DNA of 64,000 nt. Source: Ceriagrion tenellum (lineage: Eukaryota; Arthropoda; Insecta; Odonata; Coenagrionidae). Shown here piece by piece: positions 22,314 through 35,222 of the stretch (position 1 is its first letter; every line of letters starts with the position of its first letter). Below the pieces are notes generated by a model. The model saw only the letters and a list, made by a program, of their open reading frames with translations, did not search any database and was not told the origin of the DNA. The stretch spans positions 157,681,780-157,745,779 of the forward strand of contig OY720633.1 of the NCBI GenBank assembly GCA_963169105.1. The letters are read 5' to 3'. The translations under genes were made by a program, and so were the position numbers.

Positions 22314-23475
22314 CTGAAGATAGCAGACCTTTCTCAGATGAGTAAAAAAAATAAAATTGGTAAAACATAAAATATTACATGGGCAAGTTTTTAATGGGCC
22401 CTGGTGAAAATTCCTAATTCAAAACCAATGATGCAACCATGAAATATAAACATAGGGGCATCAGCTAGTCAAGTTTTTTACCTGGCAGTTCACAGTTTAT
22501 TAAATCACATCACTATAATTTAGGTATTCATTCATTGAAAACTTTCATCACTTATATGTTTTCATTTCTTGACACTATGAGGGTGATCTATTTCAAACTC
22601 TTGCATTAGCTCTTAACAACTTATCCCATATTTTGAAAAATCTATCACATATATTGAAAGTGCAATAAGATTGTTTTATATGACAAATTAAAGCCAGTTT
22701 CTTCAATTAGTAAGAAATTTTACTATATAGAATTAGATACACATGTTTTTCTTCGGCACAAAAAATTCTCAAATCCCATTAAATTTTTAAAAGACAGCAA
22801 GCTGTAGATATACGCTGCATGGGTAAAATGATAAAAATAATAAGTTTTACCAATGAATAACCAATAATGAATGATGGAAAATGCAGAATATAAATAATTA
22901 ATTACAAAATAAATATTTTACAAGTAAATACAAAAAAAATATTTTGCAAAACATTTCTTGATATGATACACATGGAAAAATTCACTGTAACAAAGCCTGA
23001 CATTACTATCTTTGAAATAGAAACAAGTGCAATTTCTATTCACCTTTCCAGTAGACTTTTTGAACTTTGTGGTAAAAAACAATACATTTCCTCAGGGCTT
23101 TTTTCTTTACCTTAGGAATGGGTACTCTCAGGAAGAAATGTTGATTATGCAAGCAAGCAAAATATGCGCTGGAAACACTCGCTGATTAATCAAGTGACTT
23201 TTTCAGATTTCAATGAATAAGGCTTCTATAAACTTTCTAAGAGGTTTTATTAAGACATAAGCTATAATCACTAGTGAATGCTCATAGATGTTAGGCAGAA
23301 GACCAACTTCCTCCATCATTTCACACTGCAATGTGAACCGGTATTGTATGACCAACAGTGATCACTCAAATCTTAACGAAACTTATTTTTGCTACAGTCA
23401 ACAATAGCTGCAGGTATTTTTTGTTCTTTTTCATGTCCCTGAATATTACCAAATTTATTGTTATGCCTAGATGAT
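22314..23475. other. DOCK intron, no recognised feature
   Basis: Very AT-rich. The left end of the piggyBac remnant at 23476 may extend into it, but no convincing motif was seen. Confidence 0.5.
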
Positions 23476-24104
23476 ATCATTCAAATTTCACACTTGTCAC
23501 AATACATGATCACTAATATGCCATCTTTTTGGTGAATAATAAATCCTCCGCAGTTCAGCTTTTTAGGAACATACATTCTCTTTGGTATTAGCTTACCATT
23601 TTTATGAAGTGTCCCTACAAGTAAAGCGTTGAAAAGTCTACAGTTCACTTCCAAGTTGTGCACTCATAAATGTCTGAGCTCAGTGCTTCCATGATTGAGC
23701 AGCCTGTTCAGTCACCTCACAATCATAGCACCAGAGTAATTAAGTCCCCTGCCTCAATAAACTTCAATATTCCAAACATTAAAATCTTAGTTTCATGTCA
23801 CAGAAAAAGTTTTATGCCATACATATGTTTTTCTTAGGTATATACACCCTCATTTGGCCCGATCTTGAAATGGACAGATCCCCTCATCAATAGCAACATC
23901 TTCCCCAGGGATATAGAAGTTCATAAATTTTACTCAAAAATGGTCCATCAAGGGTAACACAATGTCCAGAAGATCAAAGCCTTGACCATCCACATTTTTC
24001 ATTTTCCTATTATCAATCACAGGGAAATTACACTGAAGTTCCACAAACCTATCATCTGGCATGACATGAGGACAGAAATTACAAGACAGAAAAGGAGATC
24101 TCCA
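23476..24104 (-). mobile_element. Second piggyBac-like family, remnant
   Basis: On the minus strand: MPDDRFVELQCNFPVIDNRK (24001-24060), matching the piggyBac block M-x-x-x-R-F-x-x-I-x-x-x-L-H-F-x-D-N, then YIPGEDVAIDEGICPFQ (about 23875-23925), holding the first catalytic Asp, then KLNCGGFIIHQKDGILVIMY (23490-23550), matching G-x-x-x-x-R-Q-K-D-G-V-L-V-x-x-W. Different in sequence from copies A and B. Interrupted by stops and cut at 24104 by a LINE. Confidence 0.72.
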
Positions 24105-25110
24105 ATGATCTTTCAGGCTTGGACATTCACGTGTCATCAAGGAAGTGTGATCGGCCCTCTTTAGTTCATTATTTATATTAATGACCTAAGTTCCAGAGTT
24201 AGCAGTAAATTAAGATTATTTGCAGACGATACAGTTATAAACCGTGAACCGTGAAATAAGCGAAGACGTGGACTTTGAAGCTCTGTCATCGGACCTTAAC
24301 AACATTTATTCGTGGTGCCAGGAGCGGGGGTTAGAATTAAATATCAGCTAATACACCACAGTTCACTTCCTGCTTAAGTCATCACAAAAATGCCCTACCT
24401 ATGCAGTGGGTGGAATAAACATAAAATCTTCAGATACAGTAAAATATCTTGGAATTACCTTAACTTCTGATATATTGCGGGGATTACACATAAAAACATA
24501 TGTGGCACAGTATTAAAGAAACTAGGTTTTGTTAAATGAATAATAGGAAGGTCCGCCAATGAAAACGTCAAAGAGAGATGCTACTTCATTCTGGTTAGGC
24601 CACACCTCGCATACGCCGCAAGCATTTGGGACCCTGGTCATAAAGATTTAACCAAAGAAATTAATAAAATACAAAGATAAGCAGCACACTTCGTTAAAAA
24701 CTGCTACAAGCATACATATAGAGTCTCACAACTTTTAGAGGGATTCAGGTGGGAGCCACTAGAGACTCGGAGGCCACACACTAGGCTTAGGTTGCTTGAG
24801 AAATTCAGAACTGATATTTTCAGAGCGACACAGAGAATATTATCATGACTCCTCACTACATCTCTAGGTCTGATAGATGCGATAAAATAAGAGAGATACA
24901 TCAAATAGATAAGTACAAAAACTCATTCTTTTCATGAACAACAAGGGACCACAATAAAAGTTGAGCTCCACCAAATACACTCCTATAATACATGTCACCA
25001 TTTCATCTCCCAAAAACTTACATCTTTACACGGCTGGTGACCTAACACCCCCTCCCACATGTCCATGTGGCGGATCACAGGGTATTAAGCAGATGTAAAT
25101 GTGAAGCATG
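24105..25110 (+). mobile_element. Jockey-like LINE, 3' part
   Basis: Starts abruptly with reverse-transcriptase sequence HQGSVIGPL (where PQGSVLGPLLF is usual), then LRLFADDTVIN (24211-24241), DLNNIYSWCQERGLELNIS, VKYLGITLTSD, then the C-terminal region VRPHLAYAASIWDPG (about 24594-24637) and AAHFVKNCYK. The end carries accccctcccacatgtccat and gcagatgtaaatg, like the 3' end of Jockey-type elements. 5'-truncated into the piggyBac remnant; several shifts and stops. Confidence 0.85.
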
Positions 25111-26632
25111 ATGGCATTTTTTTATATTTCAGAAAGTGAGACACATTCCCATCGGTCATATCTCAAATTTGGAGATGGAATATTAGTTTGCTCCGGTTTC
25201 CTTATTTTTTACCCACATATCTGTTTCTACTTTCAACAGATGGAGAAAGTCACTGTCCCAAAATTGACAACTAAGTTCTTATTTAGTTACCATTGCATTG
25301 ATTCCAATGGTAGGATCAACACCTCAAAATAATTATCCTGCAAAAAAATTATCCTGAAGTTTCCACGACCTACCTCCCATCCACTATCAGAATGAATTTC
25401 CATGATTTGTACATAGTGGAACATCACAAACATTGAACAGTACCCTATTTTCCCTCTAAGTTTGCAAAGAACAATGAGCAGGTACAACTTGACCTAACTA
25501 TACATGGACTTCCACTTATCATACCTGATAATCCAGTGTATTTTCTATCAAAACAAAATATCTTCCTGGTTAACTATTCATCAACTATGTATGATCTTCG
25601 CTCAAGTAGCCCAATAAGCCATAAATAAATTGCCCAAATCTAGCAATCCTGGTGAGAACAGAATATATTTTATAAAAAAGAAAATAAAAGTTTGATGCAA
25701 CTGATGAAAGGGTTAATGATACCCAAGCTATACCACATACTTAATAAGAGAGAAAGGGGCTAAAAGGAAAATAAGGGTCACACAGGAATCTACGAATGAA
25801 TGAAAGAACTAGGAAGCTGAGTGATGTTAGTTTTTAAGTATATACTACCTTATTCCATAGAGCAATTATATTATTATTATATATTTACTCTGTGCTTGTA
25901 TGCAGTCAACATTTTCCCCAGAAACTTGACAAAATTCCCAGCTTTTACTAGTATTCATGTTTATTTCTAATTATTGTTTTTTTCAATTTTTCCAATTTCC
26001 TGGTTGAATAGCAACCCTGATACATAAAAAAGACTTGGGGAAAGCATGGCTCTAAAAATGAAAGTCATAACTACCTACAACAAAATTGAACATGAGAGGT
26101 TTTTCTTCCTGTCACTTTCAGGTTGTTTGATTGGGCTTCCTCCTCCATTATCACTTATAATAAATGCCCTATTGTATACGGTTAAATAAGGTATATTCTC
26201 ATTCATATAAAGTATTAAGCATGTCTCTTTTTGAAGAATAAAAAACAAACATTTTGTTGGCTTACTCTTCACTATTATTTGAAGAACCTTTACCTTTTAT
26301 CATTTCAAAATTCAAATACAACTTCAACTACATACTATTAGTGTCAGTCTGATCAAAGGGTCCCATTATGACAAAATGCATAACAAACAACCAGAGCCAC
26401 CAATTGATGCAAATACCAGATCCTTGGTTTATTAAACAATAACACCATTTTGGTGTAAATAGTAGATTACTTTTAAGGAACCTAGTGAATCATGGAAAAA
26501 CTCTTTATGCCCACCACATGGAAATGAGTAAATTCTTTAGTTAAAAACTTCAGCATTTTTCAGTTCTTGAGGGTTGAATGACCTCAAAACATGTAATTCA
26601 AAGAATACATACCTCACTACATTAAATCTTAC
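25111..26632. other. DOCK intron, no recognised feature
   Basis: AT-rich intron with no recognised coding or repeat structure. Confidence 0.5.
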
Positions 26633-26784
26633 CTGTGGGTAAAAGTGAACTTCAAATGACAACCTCTGACTCCAGAAATAGGCATGTTAATTTTGAGAGT
26701 TTCATTCCACTCAGGTTTACTTTCCCGATAATAAATTATTGAGCGATACTCATTCAGATACTCATTTCCCATCTGAATCATACC
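26633..26784 (-). CDS. mbc/DOCK1-like: DOCK exon 9: DHR-1 (C2) domain, middle
   Basis: Encodes NEYLNEYRSIIYY, then KPEWNETLKINMPI and HLKFTFTH, matching the core strands of DOCK DHR-1 (SEYKSVIYYQ, P-R-W-x-E-T-x-K, HLRFTFRHRS). Acceptor attcag at 26785, donor gtaaga below 26633. Phase 0 in, phase 2 out. Confidence 0.94.
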
Positions 26785-28380
26785 CTGAATGAAAGAGTAC
26801 AACATAATTTTTTAATAACTATCAAATTTCAGCAAAGAACCTGTTGAAGACTTTAAGTAAAAAAAGCAAGGGTAAAAAAAACTTATCATTATATGCCAAA
26901 ATAGATCCCTTACATTGAGTAATTACTTTCAAATAGACAATTAACAAACCCTACACACGGATTACAACCTTGACACCATAGAAGGGCTGGCACATTCAAA
27001 TGACCTCTAGAGCTTATGAGCAATGATAATTGCTCCTAATACGTCCACTCATGCCAGAGGGGTTGTAGAGTAGGATCCAGAAGAAAGGTAATTTAAGTGA
27101 GTCCTAGCTCATTATACCTAAGTCTGAGCAAAGAAAAGAGAGTAACTTGAGGCGAGGTAGGGTCAGCTACCATCCTAACTACAAAGATACTAGAAACAAA
27201 TGCCTATCTTAAGCACCTACACTAATTGCTCCTCTTGAAAGACCAAATACTAAGAAAATTAATTTACAACACAACATATATTAATACCTGTTAATGTTGT
27301 TATGTGCAATTTTAGCTTTATGTGCATTTTCTAAACAGGGTGGAAATTTCACTAATGCTAAGATTGCTGACTTTTAATCATTATCATATGGAAGAACAAG
27401 GTGATAGTTACTTTACCATCTTTAATAACATTATATAATAATAATACAAAGATATTATTTTAGCGTACTTTCCCAAGAAATAACTAATACTTGTTTGAAA
27501 TGTACTACAGACAACTAAGGTTAGGGGAAAGAAACAAGTATTTTTCACAATTTATTAAAAGATTCGAAAATATAAAACTCAAGTTCCTATTTTTCAGTCA
27601 CACTAACTTTGTATTACTGAGTTTCTACCATAAGAACAAAAGCACTTAATCATACTTTCAATGACAAATGTGATTTTAGGTTTGGACAAAGAGGAAAGCT
27701 AAATCACACGGAATTATTATTTTGACAAAAATAGTTTGTTTTCTTGGTGAGCCCACCAAAAAAGATAGGTGGGTATGATACCTACATGAGGGGGTGGCTT
27801 ACACGACTAAATATGGTGCATAGATGGGAAAATTGTACAGTAACAAAGACATAAGAAGGAGAGCTGCACATAGGAAAGACACTTTCAGCAATAGAAAGGT
27901 AGTGATGATGGGGAATAATTATTATAATATAAAGAAAAGGTTGGTGAAGATCAACATTAAATGTAGAGACAAGGGGAAAACATCTTCAATCATTAGGCCA
28001 GGACTCCATATTACCTTTCATGTGTTGATGAATTTTTATTTCATGTAGTGACCCTAAGTAATTTTTAAATTTCAAGTCAAACTACCCTAGATTAATTCAT
28101 ATAATTTCACTTATTTTCGAAAAGCAATTATTATATTTGTTAAGTCTAAGGACTTGTGAATAAATAAAGCTGTTAGTTGAAAAGAGTATGCTGTGGAGAT
28201 CTCATGCAAATGAAATAGGTGGTGACTGCTGATGATAACAAATATGTTCCATTTCTTCCGAGCTTGTTACAATTGATTTCGAGGACACAAATAGTAAGTT
28301 TATGCCCACTTCAAATTAGCTCAAAAGCAGCACAGAAAAATTATCTAATTTCAAATCAAATAGAAATCCTTGATACTTAC
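26785..28380. other. DOCK intron, no recognised feature
   Basis: AT-rich intron. A plus-strand open frame at 27824-28048 is basic and unrecognised, with no support as a gene. Confidence 0.5.
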
Positions 28381-28581
28381 AGGAATATTTTTCCCATCTT
28401 CACCACAGACACAAACAGCCACTTCTACATTTTTCTCTGGGGCCAGAAATCTACTGAATTCTCCTCCAATTAGAGTCAGGAAAAATTCATTACGAACTTT
28501 GGTGGGCATAATTACTTCAGGAAAACCTATTTTTTGAATTTCAATGTCATGGACCATTTTGACATGATTTAGTGGAATAAC
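28381..28581 (-). CDS. mbc/DOCK1-like: DOCK exon 8: DHR-1 (C2) domain, first half
   Basis: Opens the DHR-1/C2 domain that binds phosphoinositides in DOCK proteins. GFPEVIMPTKVRNEFFLTL and EKNVEVAVCV match the family closely. Acceptor ttttag at 28582, donor gtaagt below 28381. Sixty-seven codons, phase 0 at both ends, no stop. Confidence 0.94.
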
Positions 28582-31500
28582 CTAAAACATATAATGCATC
28601 ATATTATGAGAAATTTACAATTTATCCTTTATTTCAGGCAACACTGCAACAAGAAGAACACAAAATATTAGCACAAAATATACATATGGTGGAACCACTG
28701 AGTTCAGAAATGTAAGGGTTTCATGAAGCAGCCAGTTAATAGATGCAAAATTTGTTTTTGAAAAACACCAAATCCTCGAAGAGTGCTGACTTGATTAGAA
28801 CTGTTTCACATAAACACTGTCTAAACTTTAATATCATTTTTTCTATTAATGCTATGACTTCACAAAAAGGTTCACCTAAACTTTCATGGCATTTCAAAAA
28901 AATTCATAGCAATCACTGTAGTTAATACATAAGGCATTAGAAACTGCAGTAGCCATATCTGCCACCCTTAGCCCGAGAAGACAACTGTACAGTCGAAATT
29001 CCACCAATTTTCCTTAAGTTTTTTGGAAGCCTTACAGTAAATTATTACTGCCAGATTTCAGGGCCTTATGCTGAACTTAACATGCCGCAAATTGCCAAGG
29101 AAGTCTTAATTTTTCAGAATAAACATTAAAATGGTTGGTAAAAATGATGTACTGCTTCCACAACAATTAATTAATGAGAATAGATGATGCTGTACAGAAA
29201 ATATTAATCATCCTAACTCTGCTCACAGTTCTCACCTCATCATTCTTTGGGTTTAAATGGAGATGCGTAGTATTGGCCAGCAGGACAAGCACAGAATGCA
29301 CTCATAACCTCCCAATGTGCCACTTTCAGAGTGCACCATGCATTACAGTCCATTATGTTTGTCCTTTTTTATATATTGCAAAACATTCACAAATTTTGTA
29401 TAAGAAAGATGAAGTGTTTTACTGCTTAAAAACATTCATATTAACCTAAAGCAGCCTCTTCTGAGCCTCAAAATCTTTCAAATTTTCACCTATTTGATTT
29501 TGCTCATCCATTGTGCCATGGTTGTTCAGAACAAATAGAAATTTTAGGCATTCCAGGTAAAGTCGATAAATTGAGGATGTATTCGTTGAGTGATGAATTG
29601 CAGGTGAAGATCGATAGTTGGTGTACAGAATCTGCATGCAGCTTTGGACACATGGCCCCGTCTGTCAATTCCTTTCAAGACGTTGAAGCAAATCTTGTCT
29701 CTCCAGTGCACTAGAATCCAAAGGAGGTTGCTAGCTGTAATCTCTTAGAGCACCCCTTGACACTTAATGACAGGGTGATGAAATGAGGGCCTCCAAGTCC
29801 TGGCAAAGGTGATGAACAGTGTGAGGAGTGTAGCCCCTTGAGAATTCATGTCTCATCCCAAACCACTCTCCTTGCTGACAATTTCTTCAAGACGATCAGG
29901 AATGCTTGGTTCAGCAACACATCAATTGGGGCTGTCACCTTTCATAGGTGTGGGGAATAGAGTGGGGTTATGCACACTAATGGGAGGCAAAGGGAGGAGT
30001 CACTGGGTGTCCACTAACTAGTGGTATTTTTCACTCATTCGAACCCCTGCATTAGACCAGAACGTCCTTTTAACACACACATACACTGCCATACAACCCT
30101 GAGAGCTTCAACTAAATCTATTCTGGGGAAGGGAGAGAAGAATAAGGGACGAAACAATGATTGGCTCATGGCCATTTACAATACACTTTCTTTCTTCAAC
30201 ACATCATAAAGTTAATTATGCTGCAAGTAACTTTAAAATGATGAAATTATTGTAAAATAATAACTATTAAAAATAACACCTTACTGGTGGCGACATAGTC
30301 CCTTCTGTTTCCATTAACATTTGGTTATTATGTATTTTCTTAGGTATTTCGATAGATTTGTTTCAAGTATTTGCATTAATCTTTTGAGAGTCATTCAGAA
30401 GTCAATGTTGACAGTTGATAAAGGAATGGCAGTTGATTGACAGTAGGAGTGATTGTTAATGGAAGGTTGAGGAATGTGGGATGAAACTAATTACCGGAAG
30501 TAGGCAATTACCTTTACCTATGGGTTCCCCATGGAAATTCCCTGCATGGATTCCAATGGGGAAAAGTTCCCAATGCCAATTCAATTCACCAATTCCCAAA
30601 TAAGAATTCCCAGCAGGGATTTACAATAGCGTAATAAGTTCAAAGACTGTATTGTGAGCAGTTTTCCCCATTATAATATGTCTCAAATGACCTAACATAT
30701 CAATTTAAAGTAACAAATACTCACTTTCATCATTTACAAGCTGACCTGTAGAGTTTCCTCTATACTGATGGGATGCAAGCGGCACTACATTTATCACTTG
30801 AAAGTAAGAACTCAAGTCCAGGAAATTAATTTGAATGGCTGTGCATCTCACCACTTTTTAAAGAACATAAATTATGAAGAGGAAAATTGATTATGTACCA
30901 CTACGACTCACTGATCATCAAAAAGTTTCCTCAGTACCAAATGCAATATCATTATTGCAAGAAATCATAGGTAACTCATACACAGAAATGATTGAGGGAA
31001 CAAACTATGGATTTTCGGAATTTCCACAGACAATTATTGTGTCCATCAATGTCCTTATTTATTTCCTACACTGCCATATACATCACAAGTTCCTAACATG
31101 CAATTGAGACGTCCAGAGTGACCACTTCAAATGACAAAATGTTCACTCCTGCCAACTAATGCATGATATGAGCATCAATTTAAGCAGTATTAAAATAAAT
31201 TGGAAACAAAAAGGAGCACAAATTAGTCAACAGTTTATGGAAAATAGAGGGAAGTGATACCACCACATTATGCTGATACTCAACAGTCATTTTCTCGCAC
31301 AAGTGACTAATACTAGGCCATTTGTTGGCCCAGAGCATTATAAGTGGACCATTCAGAAAATTCTCATCCACTGTTTCTTTTAATTTATCACCAGTGGACT
31401 GCCTTCGAGTCACCAGAAAGGAATGAGTGCCTCCTCTGATATGTATTACCAAAGGGTGACTTGGAGGGTGCGATAACTAGAGTGTGACCATGATATATAA

Positions 31501-31791
31501 TAGCCCTCCACAGCTAATAGGTGTATATAAGAGAGTTTCAAACATTTAAGGATAAAAAAAGAAGACAGAAAAACTGGGGGTCAATACTCATAAGCATGTG
31601 GAGGACCAACTGAAAGTCACCCGCTTGTAGGGCTGAAGTCACAGGATTTGGAGGGATAAATTGACATCCTTGAAAAAGAGAAAGGGGGCTTTGCCTCAGA
31701 CCATGCAAGGGAGAAGGCCCTCCTTCACAGACAATTTGGCAATACCACTGTAAGCGGCTATGTGTGGGGAGTCAGCCAATCACAGCCTCAT
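28582..31791. other. DOCK intron, no recognised feature
   Basis: Long intronic stretch. A minus-strand open frame at 31180-31452 (90 codons) looks protein-like but could not be assigned to DOCK or to any transposase family I know. Confidence 0.5.
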
Positions 31792-31829
31792 GAACCGTGG
31801 ATGGGACAAAAATGTCCCATCCACGGTTC
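31792..31829. repeat. Perfect 17-bp hairpin
   Basis: Arms gaaccgtggatgggaca (31792-31808) and tgtcccatccacggttc (31813-31829) are exact reverse complements around an aaaa loop. The right arm is followed by tagtgttaa, so one end could be a TTAA-flanked transposon terminus of piggyBac type, but this is inference. Confidence 0.9.
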
Positions 31830-31869
31830 TAGTGTTAAATTGACTCTTACTTTCGTCCCTGTTTGTGAT

Positions 31870-32165
31870 AACACAACAGGCTAAGGGACTGACAGAATGA
31901 AATCAGTATCAATTGCATGGACTGCATTCAGAATATGGGAGGACACATCCGGCAGGGCATACATTAACAATAAGAATAAAGTAGGACCTAACAGAGAGCC
32001 CTGTGGAATAGCCATTTTCACACTTATGCTATAAGAGCTAAATTTGTCATGATCCTTGTTGATACTGACATATTGAGCCCCGTCATCCAAATACTAACAT
32101 AACCAATTTTTTGGCAAGCTTCTAATACCAAAACTATCCAGGGAGAACCATGAGAGTTGATTGAA
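31870..32165 (-). mobile_element. LINE reverse-transcriptase fragment
   Basis: On the minus strand, QYVSINKDHDKFSSYSISVK is followed by AIPQGSLLGPTLFLL (usual G-V-P-Q-G-S-x-L-G-P-x-L-F) and LNAVHAIDTDFILS, where the usual ADDT has become IDT-D. A short piece of a Jockey/CR1-like element, truncated on both sides by the hairpin region and gypsy 2. Confidence 0.7.
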
Positions 32166-34735
32166 CTCAAACGCTTCAGGTAATTACCAAATTCCAATGG
32201 CAGGCAGTTTGAGACCACTTACCGCCTTTGTGGCAACAGAGGGAGTATATCAGTTTACCAAGACATCATTTGGACTGGAAGCTGAATTTAATCAAATGAT
32301 GAAGCAAGTAATCCAAATGACTAAATCTGGAGATGTCTTAGTGTACATGGGCGACGTCCTGATCCCAAGCAAGACGGTTGAAGAAGGAATTGAGAATATT
32401 GCTTCGTAGTTCGAAATTCTGGAAAGCGTCAGTCTGACATTGAAGTTGTCCAAGTGTGAGTTTTTCAAAAAAAGAGTAGACTACTTGGGGTTTGAGATAA
32501 GTATTGACGGAATCAATCTGCATGAAAGGAAGATCAAGGCAGTGAGAGACTTCCGTAGGCCAGTGAATGTACATGAGATCAAACGATTCGTAGGATTAAC
32601 CAGCTTCTTTAAGAGATTTGTGCCAGGATTAGCCATTATTAGCTGACTTTTGACAAAATTAACCAAGAAAGTCATAATGTTTGAGTAGGAAGAGGAACAA
32701 GAGAAAGCTTTCCTAGAGTTGAAGAGAAGATTAGTAGAACACCCAAGATTAGCAATATTCGATGTGAACGCAAGGCATGAAGTTCACATGGATGCCAGTA
32801 AAAATGGTCTGGTCGGAATTCTCTTCCAGTGTCAAGATGGAGAACCATTAAAACCAGTGGCATATTACAGTAGACAAACAATGGATGCAGAGAAGTCATA
32901 CCATAGCTATGAACTCAAGGCATTAGCAGTAGTAGAAGCAGTTGACAAGTCCTGGATGTATTAGTTGTATGTACAGAGTTCAAGGTAGTGATGGACTGTA
33001 ACGCACTGAAGACAGCAATGTCCAAAGAGAAATGGTCCCTCAAATTGCAATGTGATGGCTGCAATTACAAGAGTATGATTTCATGGCTGAGTACAGGTCA
33101 GGAAAAATAATGGACCATGTAGATGCCCTCAGCCGGAGTCCAGTCGAGGATGCCAAGGAACCAGAAACCACCGACTTGAAAATATTCACAATGAGATTCA
33201 ACCATGAGGATTGGCTTCTGACAATGCAGTAGCAAGATCCACAGCTGAAGAAAATATATATATAAGACGATGCAGAAACCAACAACTATCGACAAGGAAA
33301 GACAAGTTCATGCAGACTGCATGTTAAGAGAGAATCAGGTGTGCCGAAAGGTAGATGGAGGAAACCAAAGGGTTGTTCCGAAAGATGCAATTTGGTGCAG
33401 AATTAAAGGAAGTCATGATGACATGGCACACTATACAGAAGAAAAAACTTTAGAATACCTGACGAGATATTTCTGGTTTCCCAGAATGAGGAGAAGAGAC
33501 AAGAAATACATTGCAGCTTGTGTCAAATGCCGATTGCGAGCGAGGGAACACTATAACATAGAGCAAGTGCCCACTCCATTTCATACTGTCCACATAGACC
33601 ATTTAGGACCATTTCCCAGAAGTAAGAGAGGTAACAAATATGTTCTGGCTTATCAGGATAATTTTATAAATTCATCATATTGAGAGCCGTGAAAAAAACT
33701 AAAACGAAACCAGTCTGTGAAACCCTCAAAGACATTGTTAGCCTGTTTGGGTGTCCAGAACATTTGATATCTGATCGAGGATCCACCTTCACAGCAAAGT
33801 TTGAAAAATGTTGTGACAGGAATCAGACAAAACAGGAGTGACATGGGATGTAGGTTTGCAACAGATACAGTTTTCGACGAATTCCATGGTTACCAAGACA
33901 ACCAGTAGAAGTGCCCATGAGCTGCTGCCCGCCTCTAGCCCATGCAACGCTTTAGAGAACAGCATCATTTTAGCCTTTCAAGCTAATGAATCCTAAAGGA
34001 ACAGGGAGATGCTATCCAAAAATAGGAAAGTGGCCTTAGCAAGGATAACTAGATCACAAGAAAAACAAAAGCAAAGATATGAGGAGAGTCATAAAATCCC
34101 TAGAGAATACCAGAAGGGGGAGTCTGTGCTAATCGAACGTGAGGCACAATCGACAGGAACATCACGAAAGCTTGGATCCAAGTTCAAGGGACAATATCAG
34201 GTAGCTGAAGTGCTTCCCAGAGACAGGTGTCTCCTGAGTGACATTCCCGGGGCCCGTAGAATGAAATGTGCATTCCATCAGTCTGTAGAGCCAACTGAAT
34301 GAAACCCTGGTGTTGACCCCCCCACAACGAGATTGCAGATGAGCTGAAAGAAGGGGGCGGTGATGCTGCAAAAAACAATGACAACAGTAATGCTGCAGAA
34401 GACAATGACAACTATGATGCTGCAGAAGACAATGACAACCGCAATGCTGCAGAAGAAGATGATCACAATGAGGAGCAGGAAGAAGAGGAAGGTGATTCAG
34501 GAAGGGCTGACTGTAAGACAACTTTCCCGGCCAACCCACTGAGAGGATCTGCTTCCAGATGGTAGCATGGTGAAGTGGGATGATAATGATTCAGAGACAT
34601 AGACAGTTGGCCAAGAACAGGCCACTGAGTCAGTTGCAACAAAGTGAATAAAGTGTGTGTAAAATATTGCTGGCGAGTGTGTGTTATATACCCTACCTAT
34701 CCAACTCGATGAGAGAGAAGTGTCTCTCTCACAAT
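32166..34735 (+). mobile_element. Ty3/gypsy retrotransposon 2, degenerate
   Basis: Partial pol on the plus strand: reverse transcriptase from GNYQIPM (32179) through VYMGDVLIP (the catalytic YxDD has become YMGD) and KLSKCEFFKKRVDYLGFEIS; RNase H with HMDASKNGLVG (about 32786); integrase with a zinc region (H-x-x-x-x-H...C-x-x-C, 33414-33532), VHIDHLGPFPRSKRG and LISDRGSTFTAK (33756-33795). A C-terminal acidic repeat follows. gag, protease and the start of RT are missing. A possible LTR piece lies at about 34579-34732. Confidence 0.82.
34344..34475 (+). repeat. 24-bp tandem repeat in gypsy 2 C-terminal coding region
   Basis: About four imperfect copies of a 24-base unit (aatgctgcagaagacaatga plus 4 bases). 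In the frame reading DELKEGGGD it encodes an acidic octapeptide close to NAAEDNDN repeated, then a Glu/Asp-rich tail. The run keeps frame through all copies. A one-base shift in a C run (about 34318-34323) separates it from the upstream pol frame. Confidence 0.75.
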
Positions 34736-35222
34736 AGCAAACATAAGAGTATTCAAGTTTACATGGTAGTTCACTAGTTCTTTGACACAGAATGTGCAGC
34801 AAAGCCATATGACTTATAGTGCAGCATTGTTGATGCCCACATGAATGTCACTGTTTTGTAGCCTAAATTTGTCATATAATATTTTTTGTGTACATAGGGA
34901 ATGGGACTAAAGTTTGCAATTTTGTAATATCATAAATTTCTTAGTATGGTTTCTTTTGCCATAAATATAGATATTCCATAGATCATGACAAATGATTTTG
35001 CTAGGTAAGAACGAAACTTTATATAAACATGGCTGTAATAATTAGAATCTAGAGTAACGAAAAACTTTTTAAACCTCACCACCTCGCTCTTGGCCAGTTT
35101 CATCTGAGCCAAACCTGACCTCGACTTAAAACACAAGGATGGAGAGTGATTTTTCATGGATTTCTTCCATTAAAAATATCAAGTCTATTACCTGGAAAGC
35201 ATGGTACTTGTAACACATTTAC
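34736..35222. other. DOCK intron, no recognised feature
   Basis: Intronic sequence between gypsy 2 and exon 7. Nothing supported. Confidence 0.5.

Noticed and set aside
31180..31452. 90-codon minus-strand frame as a DOCK exon
   Set aside because: The sequence does not match any DOCK segment, and exons 7 and 8 already join in frame around it.
34162..34539. His/Cys-rich open frame on the minus strand
   Set aside because: It is the antisense of the acidic 24-base repeat in gypsy 2; the apparent HCLLQH repeats are an artefact of that repeat.
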